The notes under the pieces were generated by a model. The model searched no databases. It saw only the letters and a list, made by a program, of their open reading frames with translations, and had not been told where the DNA came from. Positions 7,333-16,124 of a stretch of 32,977 nt of DNA are shown here, piece by piece (within the stretch, counting starts at the first letter, position 1; every line of letters begins with the position of its first letter). The position numbers were made by a program, and so were the translations under genes. This DNA comes from Candidatus Iainarchaeum sp. GTDB taxonomy: Archaea; Iainarchaeota; Iainarchaeia; JAADDC01. The stretch covers positions 1 to 32,977 of the forward strand of contig JASUTF010000007.1 of the NCBI GenBank assembly GCA_030445695.1, given 5' to 3'.

Positions 7333-9938
7333 TACCTCCACCATCCTCCGCCTTCGGCAGAGCGATACTTGCTGTGCACGTCTACATTGTCCTCTGTGGT
7401 GTAGACCCAGTATCCCTTGCGTGAGAACACCGGCGTCGTTCTTCTCGGACCGCCCGTCACCGTAATGGCCCAGTACCTGCCGCTGTAGTCCCTGCTGTTC
7501 CACGCGTCGCCCAGCGTGTAGACCTCCTTGGACGTCAGCGCGCTGAACGCCGTTCCTGCGTCTATACCGTCGTATGGCCTGAGGTCAAAGGCCACGGGAT
7601 TCCATCCACTGTGCACTGTGAAGATAACTGAAGGCATGGGCGGATTCGTGTTCGTTTCGGGCTGGCAGTATCCCCAGATGGTAAACTCGGGATAGTCGTC
7701 AAGCCCGTTCCAGTCCACGCGTATCATGTATGCCTTGCCCTGCTCAAACGCGTTCAAATCGCTCAGCTCGGGGTGTTCTGGACGGTAAACTTTCCAGCCG
7801 TTCTCCGTGTAGAGCCAGACGCTGTCAATGCCTTCTGGCATTACCTCGTTCATCTCTTCCGTGTACGGAATCACTGGAACACCTATGAAATACCACTCCG
7901 GTTCGTCCTCCGGCATTGCCGGTCTGAACCATTCTTCGTCTTCTCTGTCCCTGAGTTCATACTCGATGGCCCAGGCGTTCTTGTGGTATTCTATGTCGTC
8001 GGAGAACGTTGTCTCGCGTCCGAAGTAGTCCACCACGTGCACCGTAAGCGTCACCGTTCCTTCCTGCATGCATTCGTAGTAGAAGTCCTCGCCGTCGTCA
8101 ACGAACTCACTCATCTCGTATATGGACGTCCAGTTGTGGCCGTATGCGTCCTCGTAGGTCTCTGAATCGACTTCAAACCAGTTTCCGTCGTTGCACATGA
8201 CCTCAATCGTGTTTATTGGTCCCCAGCCGTTCAGCTCGGAATGCACTTCAATGTCCCTGTCTTCCTCGTCGCACCACTCGGGGCTCTCGTCTCCGCAGCC
8301 GTTGGTTACAGGTTCCCCGTCGTCAAGCACGAGCATACCTGCAGGTTCCGTTGCGTTGAACTCAAAGCCCTCCGCTGCTCCGCCGGTGGGACGGTAAGTC
8401 GCCCTGTGGAGAACGGTTAACTTGCACGAGCCGAGCGTCGGTGGCAGTTCTTCCACGCCGAACTCCCATTCTTCGTCGTCGTGGTCTGGTTCGAACTCAG
8501 CATAGTTTGCATCCCATTCGTGTCCGTCGTACCAGTAGTGGCCGTTCGGGCCGTTGCACTCGAAGATTATGGCAACACTGCTGTCTTCCATCCAGTTCTC
8601 AAGCGTTCCGCTGAAGCCCTCTGGGAAGTCGTTGAAGTAGTTCGTTTCCCATCCGCCGACGTCTATGTGTGCTACAGGTGCTGGTAACTGTGCAACGTCA
8701 AAGTCCTCCTGCCCGTAGATGTCGATTGCCCTGACGCATATCATCTCATTGTAGTCGATGGGCTCGTTAATGTCCGCCTGCCCGAATACAGACGATATAT
8801 TGCTGTAGTCCGCGGTCTCGCAGTTCCCGTCGCGGGGAACAGACGCAACACCTATGTCCACCTCTGTGGGGCCGTATCCCTCTATCTCATCGTCCTCTAT
8901 ATGGAACTGGGCAATCCAGCCCGAACCTCCAAGCACGAAGCCACCAAAGTCCACAGTAGGCGGACTCTTGTCAAAGAGGAACGTTGTCTGGTCTGTTGCT
9001 GTTCCGCGAACCTCCGTAACGTGGTACACCGTGAACACACAGTTGCCCTCAACAGGAGGTAGTGTGGTTACAAAATCCCACTCTGGCGGCGACAAGAACG
9101 GTTCAAGCGAAAAGTTCGTGTCACTCGTCGTCCACTGGTTTCCATCCCAGTAGTACGGACCGCACTGGACGTTGCCGAACAGACCTACCGTGTCCTGCAT
9201 GTAGTTCCCGAACTGGCCAGAAAACTCTGGCCATTCGTCAGTGTAAAAGCCCTCTGGGTCGTAGATTGTAATTATGGGCTCAGGAAGCAAGTATTCGTCG
9301 TATCCAACGTTGCCCGCTGCATCCACAGCCGAAACACAAACCTTGTGCGGGAAGTCCACGGAGACGGTTACAACACTGCTGCCGCCACCATTCACATCGC
9401 CAATATGGGCATAGTTTGCATCGGCACAGCTCTCTGTCCTCCCTACGACCCCAACGTATATTCCGTATGGGTTCGCGTCGCCCATGATGAACGTTACGCT
9501 GTACTGCTTCGTTGTTGCATTGTAATCAACGTTATTCCAGTCCACCGTGGGTGCTGTATTGTCCACAGTAATCGTTACAGTATCCGTAGGCGTCAGTTCG
9601 CCTATGTTCGTGTCCCATGTGCCAGTCACGGTTATGTTGTGCTCACCGTCCGCATATGAGGCCGTGTCCAGATTGTACTCCAGCCAGACCATGGGTTGCG
9701 ATGGTGAAACAGCTGTAACGGTCACGTTCGCTTCCGTTCCGTTATCCACCTTCAGATGCCCAACCAAAAAATTCGAATCAGCTATGAAGCTCTGCGAAGT
9801 GGCCTGAACCGTTAGCAAACCACCTACGTACACACCGTCTAATGGATGCGTAATCGTCGTGTCACTAAACATGTTCGCGTGCGCGCTGCTTGCAAAAATC
9901 GCTACTATTAGGAACACTCCTAAATATCGTAAATCCAT
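7332..9938 (-). CDS. Large acidic secreted surface protein with repeated Ig-like modules
   Basis: Signal peptide MDLRYLGVFLIVAIFASSAHA; Ig-like VTITVDNTAPTVDW; two paralogous ~160-aa modules; C-terminal SGWNPVAF.../GYWVYTTED modules. Confidence 0.75.
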   Translation of the reverse strand: MDLRYLGVFLIVAIFASSAHANMFSDTTITHPLDGVYVGGLLTVQATSQSFIADSNFLVGHLKVDNGTEANVTVTAVSPSQPMVWLEYNLDTASYADGEHNITVTGTWDTNIGELTPTDTVTITVDNTAPTVDWNNVDYNATTKQYSVTFIMGDANPYGIYVGVVGRTESCADANYAHIGDVNGGGSSVVTVSVDFPHKVCVSAVDAAGNVGYDEYLLPEPIITIYDPEGFYTDEWPEFSGQFGNYMQDTVGLFGNVQCGPYYWDGNQWTTSDTNFSLEPFLSPPEWDFVTTLPPVEGNCVFTVYHVTEVRGTATDQTTFLFDKSPPTVDFGGFVLGGSGWIAQFHIEDDEIEGYGPTEVDIGVASVPRDGNCETADYSNISSVFGQADINEPIDYNEMICVRAIDIYGQEDFDVAQLPAPVAHIDVGGWETNYFNDFPEGFSGTLENWMEDSSVAIIFECNGPNGHYWYDGHEWDANYAEFEPDHDDEEWEFGVEELPPTLGSCKLTVLHRATYRPTGGAAEGFEFNATEPAGMLVLDDGEPVTNGCGDESPEWCDEEDRDIEVHSELNGWGPINTIEVMCNDGNWFEVDSETYEDAYGHNWTSIYEMSEFVDDGEDFYYECMQEGTVTLTVHVVDYFGRETTFSDDIEYHKNAWAIEYELRDREDEEWFRPAMPEDEPEWYFIGVPVIPYTEEMNEVMPEGIDSVWLYTENGWKVYRPEHPELSDLNAFEQGKAYMIRVDWNGLDDYPEFTIWGYCQPETNTNPPMPSVIFTVHSGWNPVAFDLRPYDGIDAGTAFSALTSKEVYTLGDAWNSRDYSGRYWAITVTGGPRRTTPVFSRKGYWVYTTEDNVDVHSKYRSAEGGGWWR

Positions 9939-9948
9939 ATTTATTCAA

Positions 9949-9968
9949 CTCCTGCGCAGAAGCAGGAG
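9949..9968 (-). promoter_or_regulatory. 5'-UTR hairpin placing the Shine-Dalgarno of the 868-aa surface protein in a stem
   Basis: CTCCTGC-(6 nt)-GCAGGAG 7-bp perfect stem; GGAG on the minus strand ends 10 nt before ATG at 9938. Confidence 0.45.
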
Positions 9969-10095
9969 GATAGAAAAATCGTAACCCCGCCCCTCCGCAG
10001 TAATAATACGTATTTTTGTGCTTATAAAATAGCACGAATCTGTAATGCAGTATATTTTCGTGCGAAGAAGTTCTGGCATCTGGGGCACGTTTTTA

Positions 10096-10109
10096 TTAAC
10101 AATTGTTAA
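10096..10109. promoter_or_regulatory. Palindromic operator candidate TTAACAATTGTTAA upstream of the HTH-sufS operon
   Basis: Perfect 14-bp palindrome, 11 nt before the likely GTG start at 10121, overlapping a TATA-like tract. Confidence 0.65.
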
Positions 10110-10120
10110 ACCTTGTTACT

Positions 10121-10447
10121 GTGAAGAACCCGAAGACGCCGTGCGAAGTCATATTCTGGCAGATCCTCCCGGCGGTAAGGCGAGAGTTAGCAAGGGAACT
10201 CGTCAAAAGAGGGTTAAAGCAAAGGGAAGTGGCAGAGATGCTCGGGCTGACACCGGCCGCGCTGACGCAATACTTGAAGGGCAAGAGGGGAAAGACCGAA
10301 CTGCCAGAGTGGATAAAGGAGAAAATCCGTGATTACGCTGGAAGAGCAGATTGCATAAACCTGTGCGACGTGTGTACGGATATCCGTAAAGACAAACGGT
10401 TTGTTGAAACGTTCCTGAAGACAAAAGGGGGGTGTATGAGTGCGTAA
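10121..10447 (+). CDS. XRE-type HTH transcriptional regulator with C-terminal Cys cluster (archaeal COG2522-like)
   Basis: PCEVIFWQILPAVRRELARELVKRGLKQREVAEMLGLTPAALTQYLKGKRG; C-terminal CINLCDVC...GGC; GTG start at 10121 preferred over TTG at 10103; overlaps sufS by 8 nt. Confidence 0.82.
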   Translation: MKNPKTPCEVIFWQILPAVRRELARELVKRGLKQREVAEMLGLTPAALTQYLKGKRGKTELPEWIKEKIRDYAGRADCINLCDVCTDIRKDKRFVETFLKTKGGCMSA

Positions 10448-11630
10448 CGTGAAGGACGACTTTCCCATACTCAAGAACAGGGATATCGTGTATCTGGACA
10501 ACGCGGCCACCACGCAGAAGCCAAAAAGTGTTATTGAAGCAATCAAGGAGTTCTACGAGTATCACAACGCGAACATACATCGTGGAATCTACCCGCTGGC
10601 CCGAGAGGCAACGGAGATGTACGAAGGGGCCCACGAAAGAGTTGCAAAGTTCATCGGCGGGAAGATGGAGGAAACTGTGTTCGTCCGTAACGCGTCGGAG
10701 GGACTGAACCTTGCGGCGTGGATTCTGAAGGACAGGATAGGGAAAGGTGACAAAATCATAACAACCATGTCAGAACACCACAGCAACTTCCTGCCCTGGT
10801 TCAAGATAGCGAGGATGAGGGGCGCGAGGGTCGATGTTATCCCCACGAAGGAGGACGGCTCGATAGATGAGGAAAAAATAATCGAAGCCATTGACTCAAG
10901 GACGAAAATCGTGGCGGTTCAGCACGCGTCCAACGTGACGGGGTACATAACGGACGTGAAGGAGATAGCAAGAGCCGCCCACGATAACGGCGCAGTCATC
11001 GTGGTGGACGGAGCCCAGAGCGTCCCGCACATACCCATAGACGTGAAAAAGCTGGGAATAGATGCTCTTGCCTTCTCCGCTCACAAGATGCTCGGACCGA
11101 CGGGAATAGGCGCGCTCTGGATGAAGGCGGACCTTCTCGAAGAGGGAGAGCCGTTCCTTGAAGGGGGAGACATGATAAAGGAGGTCCACTACAACAGTGA
11201 ATTACAGGTCATTTACAACGACCTGCCGTGGAAGTACGAGGCAGGGACGCCGAACATCGCCGGTGGTGTGGGATTCGCCGCGGCAGTGGACTATTTAGAA
11301 CGTTACGGCATGGAGAACATCCTGCCACACGAACAGAAACTGGCGAAGCGTATAATGAATGGCCTCGAGGAAATGGGCGTTCCCTTCGTCGGGCCGAGGG
11401 ATATAAAGAGAAGGGGCGGCGTGGTGGCGTTCAGCGTGCCAGGAAAGAACCCGTACACCGTTGCCCTCTACCTGGGAACGAAGAACGTGTGCGTCCGTGC
11501 AGGTTACCACTGCGCGCAGCCACTTCACGAATCTTTAGGTATTAAAGGAACCGTGCGCGCATCGCTATACATATACAACGACGAAGAGGACGTTGAAAAG
11601 TTCCTGGAGGCGCTGGAGGGGATGCCATGA
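10440..11630 (+). CDS. sufS: Cysteine desulfurase SufS
   Basis: YLDNAATTQKP, SEHHSNFLPW, AFSAHKMLGPTGIGALW (PLP Lys), RAGYHCAQPLH active-site Cys. Confidence 0.95.
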   Translation: MRNVKDDFPILKNRDIVYLDNAATTQKPKSVIEAIKEFYEYHNANIHRGIYPLAREATEMYEGAHERVAKFIGGKMEETVFVRNASEGLNLAAWILKDRIGKGDKIITTMSEHHSNFLPWFKIARMRGARVDVIPTKEDGSIDEEKIIEAIDSRTKIVAVQHASNVTGYITDVKEIARAAHDNGAVIVVDGAQSVPHIPIDVKKLGIDALAFSAHKMLGPTGIGALWMKADLLEEGEPFLEGGDMIKEVHYNSELQVIYNDLPWKYEAGTPNIAGGVGFAAAVDYLERYGMENILPHEQKLAKRIMNGLEEMGVPFVGPRDIKRRGGVVAFSVPGKNPYTVALYLGTKNVCVRAGYHCAQPLHESLGIKGTVRASLYIYNDEEDVEKFLEALEGMP

Positions 11631-11851
11631 AGACATACGACCTGAGGAACGCGGGGGAGGGCTGTATCGACAACCCTGCGTTAGCACTATTAGACGTGTT
11701 CGCGAAGAGGGATAGGGAATTGCAAGTAATCGTAAAGGCGGAGGACATCCCCCTTGAAGTGCTCAGGGACGTGGCGAGGAGTTGCGGCTACGAAGTAAAG
11801 AGCAGCAGGGAAGAAGACGGTTTACTGGTGGCGGTGCTGGTGCGCAGTTAA
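11627..11851 (+). CDS. TusA-like sulfur carrier family protein
   Basis: 74 aa, YDLRNAGEGCIDNPALALLDVF... TusA-fold-like pattern; overlaps sufS end (ATGA). Confidence 0.65.
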   Translation: MKTYDLRNAGEGCIDNPALALLDVFAKRDRELQVIVKAEDIPLEVLRDVARSCGYEVKSSREEDGLLVAVLVRS

Positions 11852-11860
11852 CAATGTTAA
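11848..11860. promoter_or_regulatory. Palindromic operator candidate TTAACAATGTTAA upstream of the NifX-CDF-MinD operon
   Basis: 6-bp inverted repeat with 1-nt centre, matches sites at 10096 and 18138; TTTAAA TATA-like element at 11865-11870. Confidence 0.6.
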
Positions 11861-11893
11861 ACCGTTTAAACACATCCCTCCTGAAATAGAAAC

Positions 11894-12313
11894 ATGAAGG
11901 TAGCAATCACTGCAATGGGTCCGGGCTTGAACGCGGCGTTCTCTCCGGTGTTTGGGCGTGCTCCATACTTCGTTATTGTTGAAGTCGATGGAGGTAACGT
12001 TTCAGAGATAAAGAGCATTCCCAACCCTGCAGCACAGGCGGCACGCTCTGCGGGAATAATAGCAGCACAGACACTCGTCAGCGAGGGAGTTTCCGCAGTC
12101 ATATCCGGGTCGATAGGGCCTAACGCGCACATGGTCCTCTCGCAGGCAGGCATAGGCATGTACTCCTGCGGGGGTGCAACGGTCTTAGACGTGGCAAGGG
12201 CTTTCGCTCAGAACGCGTGCACCCCAATTACAGCGCCTGGCAGATACGGACCAGGGTACGGCAGAGGTAGAGGATGGGGCCGCGGAGGCGGCTGGGGGCG
12301 AGGGCCATGGTAG
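11894..12313 (+). CDS. NifX/NifB-associated-type (dinitrogenase Fe-Mo cofactor biosynthesis domain) protein with Gly/Arg/Trp-rich tail
   Basis: KVAITAMGPGLNAAFSPVFGRAPYFVIVEVDGG...; tail GRYGPGYGRGRGWGRGGGWGRGPW. Confidence 0.88.
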   Translation: MKVAITAMGPGLNAAFSPVFGRAPYFVIVEVDGGNVSEIKSIPNPAAQAARSAGIIAAQTLVSEGVSAVISGSIGPNAHMVLSQAGIGMYSCGGATVLDVARAFAQNACTPITAPGRYGPGYGRGRGWGRGGGWGRGPW

Positions 12314-13524
12314 ACATTGAGCACGGAGAGAGAACGGCACAGAGGGCAACCATACTCGTAGCGCTCCTTGCAACGCTGAAGGGAATCGTTGGATTCGTCA
12401 CGAACTCAGCAGCAATGCTCGCCGACGCACTCCACTCCACAGTAGACGTCATGACCGCAGCGGCGACGTGGATTGGCCTTAAAATTGCGAGAAGACCGGC
12501 GGACCAGAAATTCCCCTACGGATACTACCGCGCAGAGTCGCTGGTGGCACTCCTCGTGGCTGGCATCGTCCTCTGGGGCTCCGTGGAACTGTTCCTGGAT
12601 GGAGTGCATCGCATACAGCATCCGGAACTGGTTGAAATGCCATGGCTTGCGGCGGGCATGGCACTCATAGCATCTGTAACGTCATACTATATTTCCAAAA
12701 TGGAGAAAGAGGCCGCGGAAGTGTCCAACTCTCAAGCACTCAAGGCAGTGTCCGTGGAATCCTTGGCTGACACGCTATCGTCCCTCGTAGTGTTCCTGGC
12801 CATCGTTGCCGGCTCGTATCTCCACGTGCCCTGGGCTGAAGGCGTCGGTGCGCTCCTGGTAGCCGCGTGGGTCTTCAAGATCGGAGCAGAGATGCTGTGG
12901 AACGCGGTTCTATCCCTCATGGACGTGGCACCGGAAGATGTCGAAAAGGAAGTAGAAGAGATTCTGAGGCACGTGGACGAAATTACTGGATACAAAGACC
13001 TGCGACTAAGGCGTTCCGGACCAGTGGTGTTCGGCGAGGTGATTGTATTCATTCCAGCGGACGTGCCAGTGGCCAAGGCGGACGAGATTGCCCGAAGAGT
13101 CCAGGAGTACATCCTAACGGTTCCAGAAATTGAGGACTTCCGCGTCTACGTGGAGAGGGAAGAGCCCAGGAAAAAGAAAGTTATAATCCCGGTAACGGAG
13201 GATGGGAAAGTAGCAGGAACCTTCGCAACGGCACCGAAGTTCGCAGTGTTCGTGGCAGACAGCGGGATAAGGAAAGAGAAAGAGATTGAGAACATAGCGA
13301 GAAAGAGAAAGGTCCGTCGCGGCCTAGCGGCGGCCAAACTCGTGCTGGAGGAAAAGCCGTATGCCGTAATCGTGAAGAACATCGGGGAGATATCATACCA
13401 CACGCTCAAGGACGCTTTAGTAACAATACACAGAACAACAGCGGAAGAACCTGAAGAAGCGGTGAAAGAGTTCCTCGAAGGAAAAACAGAGGAACTACAC
13501 GCACCGACGGTGAAAAAGGAATGA
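12307..13524 (+). CDS. Cation diffusion facilitator (CDF) transporter with C-terminal NifX-like domain
   Basis: MVDIEHGERTAQRATILVALLATLKGIVGFVTNSAAMLADALHSTVDVMTAAATWIGL CDF core; C-terminal KVIIPVTEDGKVAGTFATAPKFAVFVAD...; ATGGTAG overlap with upstream stop. Confidence 0.88.
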   Translation: MVDIEHGERTAQRATILVALLATLKGIVGFVTNSAAMLADALHSTVDVMTAAATWIGLKIARRPADQKFPYGYYRAESLVALLVAGIVLWGSVELFLDGVHRIQHPELVEMPWLAAGMALIASVTSYYISKMEKEAAEVSNSQALKAVSVESLADTLSSLVVFLAIVAGSYLHVPWAEGVGALLVAAWVFKIGAEMLWNAVLSLMDVAPEDVEKEVEEILRHVDEITGYKDLRLRRSGPVVFGEVIVFIPADVPVAKADEIARRVQEYILTVPEIEDFRVYVEREEPRKKKVIIPVTEDGKVAGTFATAPKFAVFVADSGIRKEKEIENIARKRKVRRGLAAAKLVLEEKPYAVIVKNIGEISYHTLKDALVTIHRTTAEEPEEAVKEFLEGKTEELHAPTVKKE

Positions 13525-14315
13525 TTATCGCAGTAACGGGAGGAAAAGGAGGCACAGGGAAGACCACCGTAGCCCTTTCGCTTGCACTGACGTGGAGGAA
13601 GCCCGTAACGTACATAGACGCTGACGTGGAAACCCCCAACGCGGCCATTCTCCTTGGAACAGAGATGGAAAGAATCGGGGCGGCGTACAAGAGCATTCCC
13701 GTCATAGACGAGGAGAAGTGCATCAAATGCGGACTGTGTGCACATGCCTGCCCCGTTGCAGCTCTTGTCTTCATTCCCGGAAAGGTGCCCCTGTTCATAG
13801 AGGAGAACTGCGTCGGCTGCATGCTCTGCAAGGACGTCTGCCCGGTGGGAGCAATAAGAGAGGAAAAGAAGGAGATTGGAATTATACGCGAGGGGGAACA
13901 CGAACACATCACGCTCTACGATGGATTGCTTGACCCAACGGAAGAGGAAGCAGCCCCACTCGTTGAAGAGCTACTGAGGAGAGCATTGAACGACGCGAAG
14001 GGAGACGTGATTATCGACACAGCAGCGGGAATCCACTGCAACGTTGCAAGGGCGATAATGCCTGCGGATAAAGTAATCATCGTGACAGAACCGACGCCCT
14101 ACGGTGTTCACGACCTGGAGAAGATAGTAAAACTGGTGGAAACGCTGGAGAAGCCGTATGAAATCTACGCAAACAAGTGGGGGATTAACGGGGCATGCCA
14201 GAAAAGGATAGAGGAAATAGCGAGGGAAAAGGGCGTAAAACTTACAAAAATACAGTTCAGCGAGGATTTTGCCCGTAAATACGCAAAAGGGGCGTTCGAA
14301 CCGGTGATTCAATGA
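13521..14315 (+). CDS. MinD-family P-loop ATPase with inserted 2x[4Fe-4S] ferredoxin domain
   Basis: GGKGGTGKTT Walker A, CIKCGLCAHACP and CVGCMLCKDVCP. Confidence 0.93.
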   Translation: MIIAVTGGKGGTGKTTVALSLALTWRKPVTYIDADVETPNAAILLGTEMERIGAAYKSIPVIDEEKCIKCGLCAHACPVAALVFIPGKVPLFIEENCVGCMLCKDVCPVGAIREEKKEIGIIREGEHEHITLYDGLLDPTEEEAAPLVEELLRRALNDAKGDVIIDTAAGIHCNVARAIMPADKVIIVTEPTPYGVHDLEKIVKLVETLEKPYEIYANKWGINGACQKRIEEIAREKGVKLTKIQFSEDFARKYAKGAFEPVIQ

Positions 14316-15133
14316 TCATAACGGTTGCTTCAGGAAAGGGGGGCGCTGGAAAGACAACGGTAACCGCAAGCATAGCGCATGTGCTCCCAAAGGACAAAAC
14401 ATACCTCTTAGACGCGGACGTGGACACGCCGAACCTGGCGCTGGCCCTTGGACTGGAAAAGCCAGAGAAAAAAGAGGAGTGGTGGGGCGGAGTCGTCTCA
14501 GAGTTTGTAGGGAACGAACCGCACCCAGAAGCATGTCCATTTGGTGCAATAGGACTGGACGGAACAGTCAACGAACTACTGTGCGAGGGCTGCGGTGCCT
14601 GTGCGAAGAGATTCCCTGAATCGTACCGGCTGAAGAACGTCCACACCGCGGACATCCTCTGGTATTCCTGGAACGGTGTCCCCCTGCTGACCGCAGAACT
14701 GATGCCGGGACGTTCAGGTTCGGGGAAGATAGTGACGGAACTGCGTATGAGAGCGGAGAAGGAGATGGCAGAAAAGGGAAGAGACGTTCTGTTAATTGAT
14801 GCGGCCGCAGGCAGGGGCTGTCCGGTGATTGCATCGCTGAGGGGGAGTGACTATGCCATCATTGTGGTGGACAACACACCAACGGGTATTGAGGATGCTC
14901 TACAGGTGTTGAACGTTGTAGAGCATTTCAGCATACCCTTCGGCTACGTAATAAACCGGGCGGACATAGTGCCAGAGAGAGTGGAAAAGATTGAGGAGAT
15001 TTTTGGAAAACGGAGGGGAGGAGAAAAACTGGGGGAGATTCCATACATTCAGGACGTTCTAAAGACGTATCCGCCCCCCTTCGAGCGTGTTCTGGAGTAC
15101 ATCAACGTGGAAGAGATTCTGAAAAAGATTTAA
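14312..15133 (+). CDS. MinD-family P-loop ATPase with degenerate ferredoxin insert
   Basis: SGKGGAGKTT Walker A; insert with only four Cys (EACPFGAI...CEGCGAC). Confidence 0.9.
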   Translation: MIITVASGKGGAGKTTVTASIAHVLPKDKTYLLDADVDTPNLALALGLEKPEKKEEWWGGVVSEFVGNEPHPEACPFGAIGLDGTVNELLCEGCGACAKRFPESYRLKNVHTADILWYSWNGVPLLTAELMPGRSGSGKIVTELRMRAEKEMAEKGRDVLLIDAAAGRGCPVIASLRGSDYAIIVVDNTPTGIEDALQVLNVVEHFSIPFGYVINRADIVPERVEKIEEIFGKRRGGEKLGEIPYIQDVLKTYPPPFERVLEYINVEEILKKI

Positions 15134-16124
15134 TCGCAGAAATCACTCGTTCATCGGAAGCGAGATTGCCCACATACTGCTCTATAAGTTTCTCGACGTA
15201 AACAGATAGTGCTTCGGATGCAGGCAGCCCACGGGTCTGGAGATATAATATCTGCTCGTCGGACAGGGATAAATCACGGGAACGGTGAGACGCACGGATA
15301 ACATTGTCCGTCAGGACTTCGAGCATGGGGGCAGAAACTGCAAGCCCGCCCGTGGTGTAAAAGGCGGAATCCATGTCCGCGTCTGTGCCCGATGAAGTAC
15401 GGGCAACACGGATGGCTCCACGGTGCACGACAAAATCATCTGGGGCAGAAAAAACGGCGTGAGCGATGCGTATCACGTTGTCATTGCCGCTAACAAAGGC
15501 GTTCGTAATTAGGTCGCTCCTACCGCGAATGGATGCACCAGAGTATGATACGCGAGAGCCGGAACCGTTCAGGAAGAATTCGTGGTGAACATGAGTGTTA
15601 ATTCCTAAAACAGCAGAGTTCACGGACAGTTCAGACGAATCGCCAAGGTGGTAACGGATGTGCAAATACTGGGAGTGCTGACCGGAGATAAAGACGGAGA
15701 GATTGACGTGAGCGCCGGGACGAACGAGCATGTCGAGGGTAGCGGATTTCGGGCCGGTAGAAGCAAGGTCCTCAATGTGCACGTTCCTATCCCCGTCCAG
15801 GCAGAAGAGAACGTGTTGAAGTGCCAAGGAATTCCTCTCCGACTCAAGGATAATTGTATCGGAGTCGGCAACGAACGCTCCGGGAAGGTGAGAGAAGTGG
15901 TATGCGAGCATCCTGTTCTCTTCAGGTTGGAAGGAGAATGACGTAAGTTTGTCCGTTGCCGTGGCGCCGGATACTTTTCCGGATGATGCGGGAAGAGAAA
16001 AGGCGTTTTCAAATGCGGACCAGTCCGTGTAACTCTTTACAGTGGGGGAGTCACCGTAGGGCTGGAATGACGTCTTCGGTAGTGCTTTTTTGGCCCGTTC
16101 GCGAATCTTTTCAATCGAAATCAT
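15102..16124 (-). CDS. sufD: Fe-S assembly scaffold SufD (SufB/SufD family)
   Basis: SufB/D beta-helix features, C-terminal LSLSDEQILYLQTRGLPASEA; overlaps sufB by 4 nt. Confidence 0.85.
   Translation of the reverse strand: MISIEKIRERAKKALPKTSFQPYGDSPTVKSYTDWSAFENAFSLPASSGKVSGATATDKLTSFSFQPEENRMLAYHFSHLPGAFVADSDTIILESERNSLALQHVLFCLDGDRNVHIEDLASTGPKSATLDMLVRPGAHVNLSVFISGQHSQYLHIRYHLGDSSELSVNSAVLGINTHVHHEFFLNGSGSRVSYSGASIRGRSDLITNAFVSGNDNVIRIAHAVFSAPDDFVVHRGAIRVARTSSGTDADMDSAFYTTGGLAVSAPMLEVLTDNVIRASHRSRDLSLSDEQILYLQTRGLPASEALSVYVEKLIEQYVGNLASDERVISAIKSFSESLPR

Noticed and set aside
10096-10109. SurR-type GTTnnnAAC operator
   Set aside because: The palindromes are AAC-N-GTT ordered (TTAACA...TGTTAA), opposite to the SurR consensus as I remember it.
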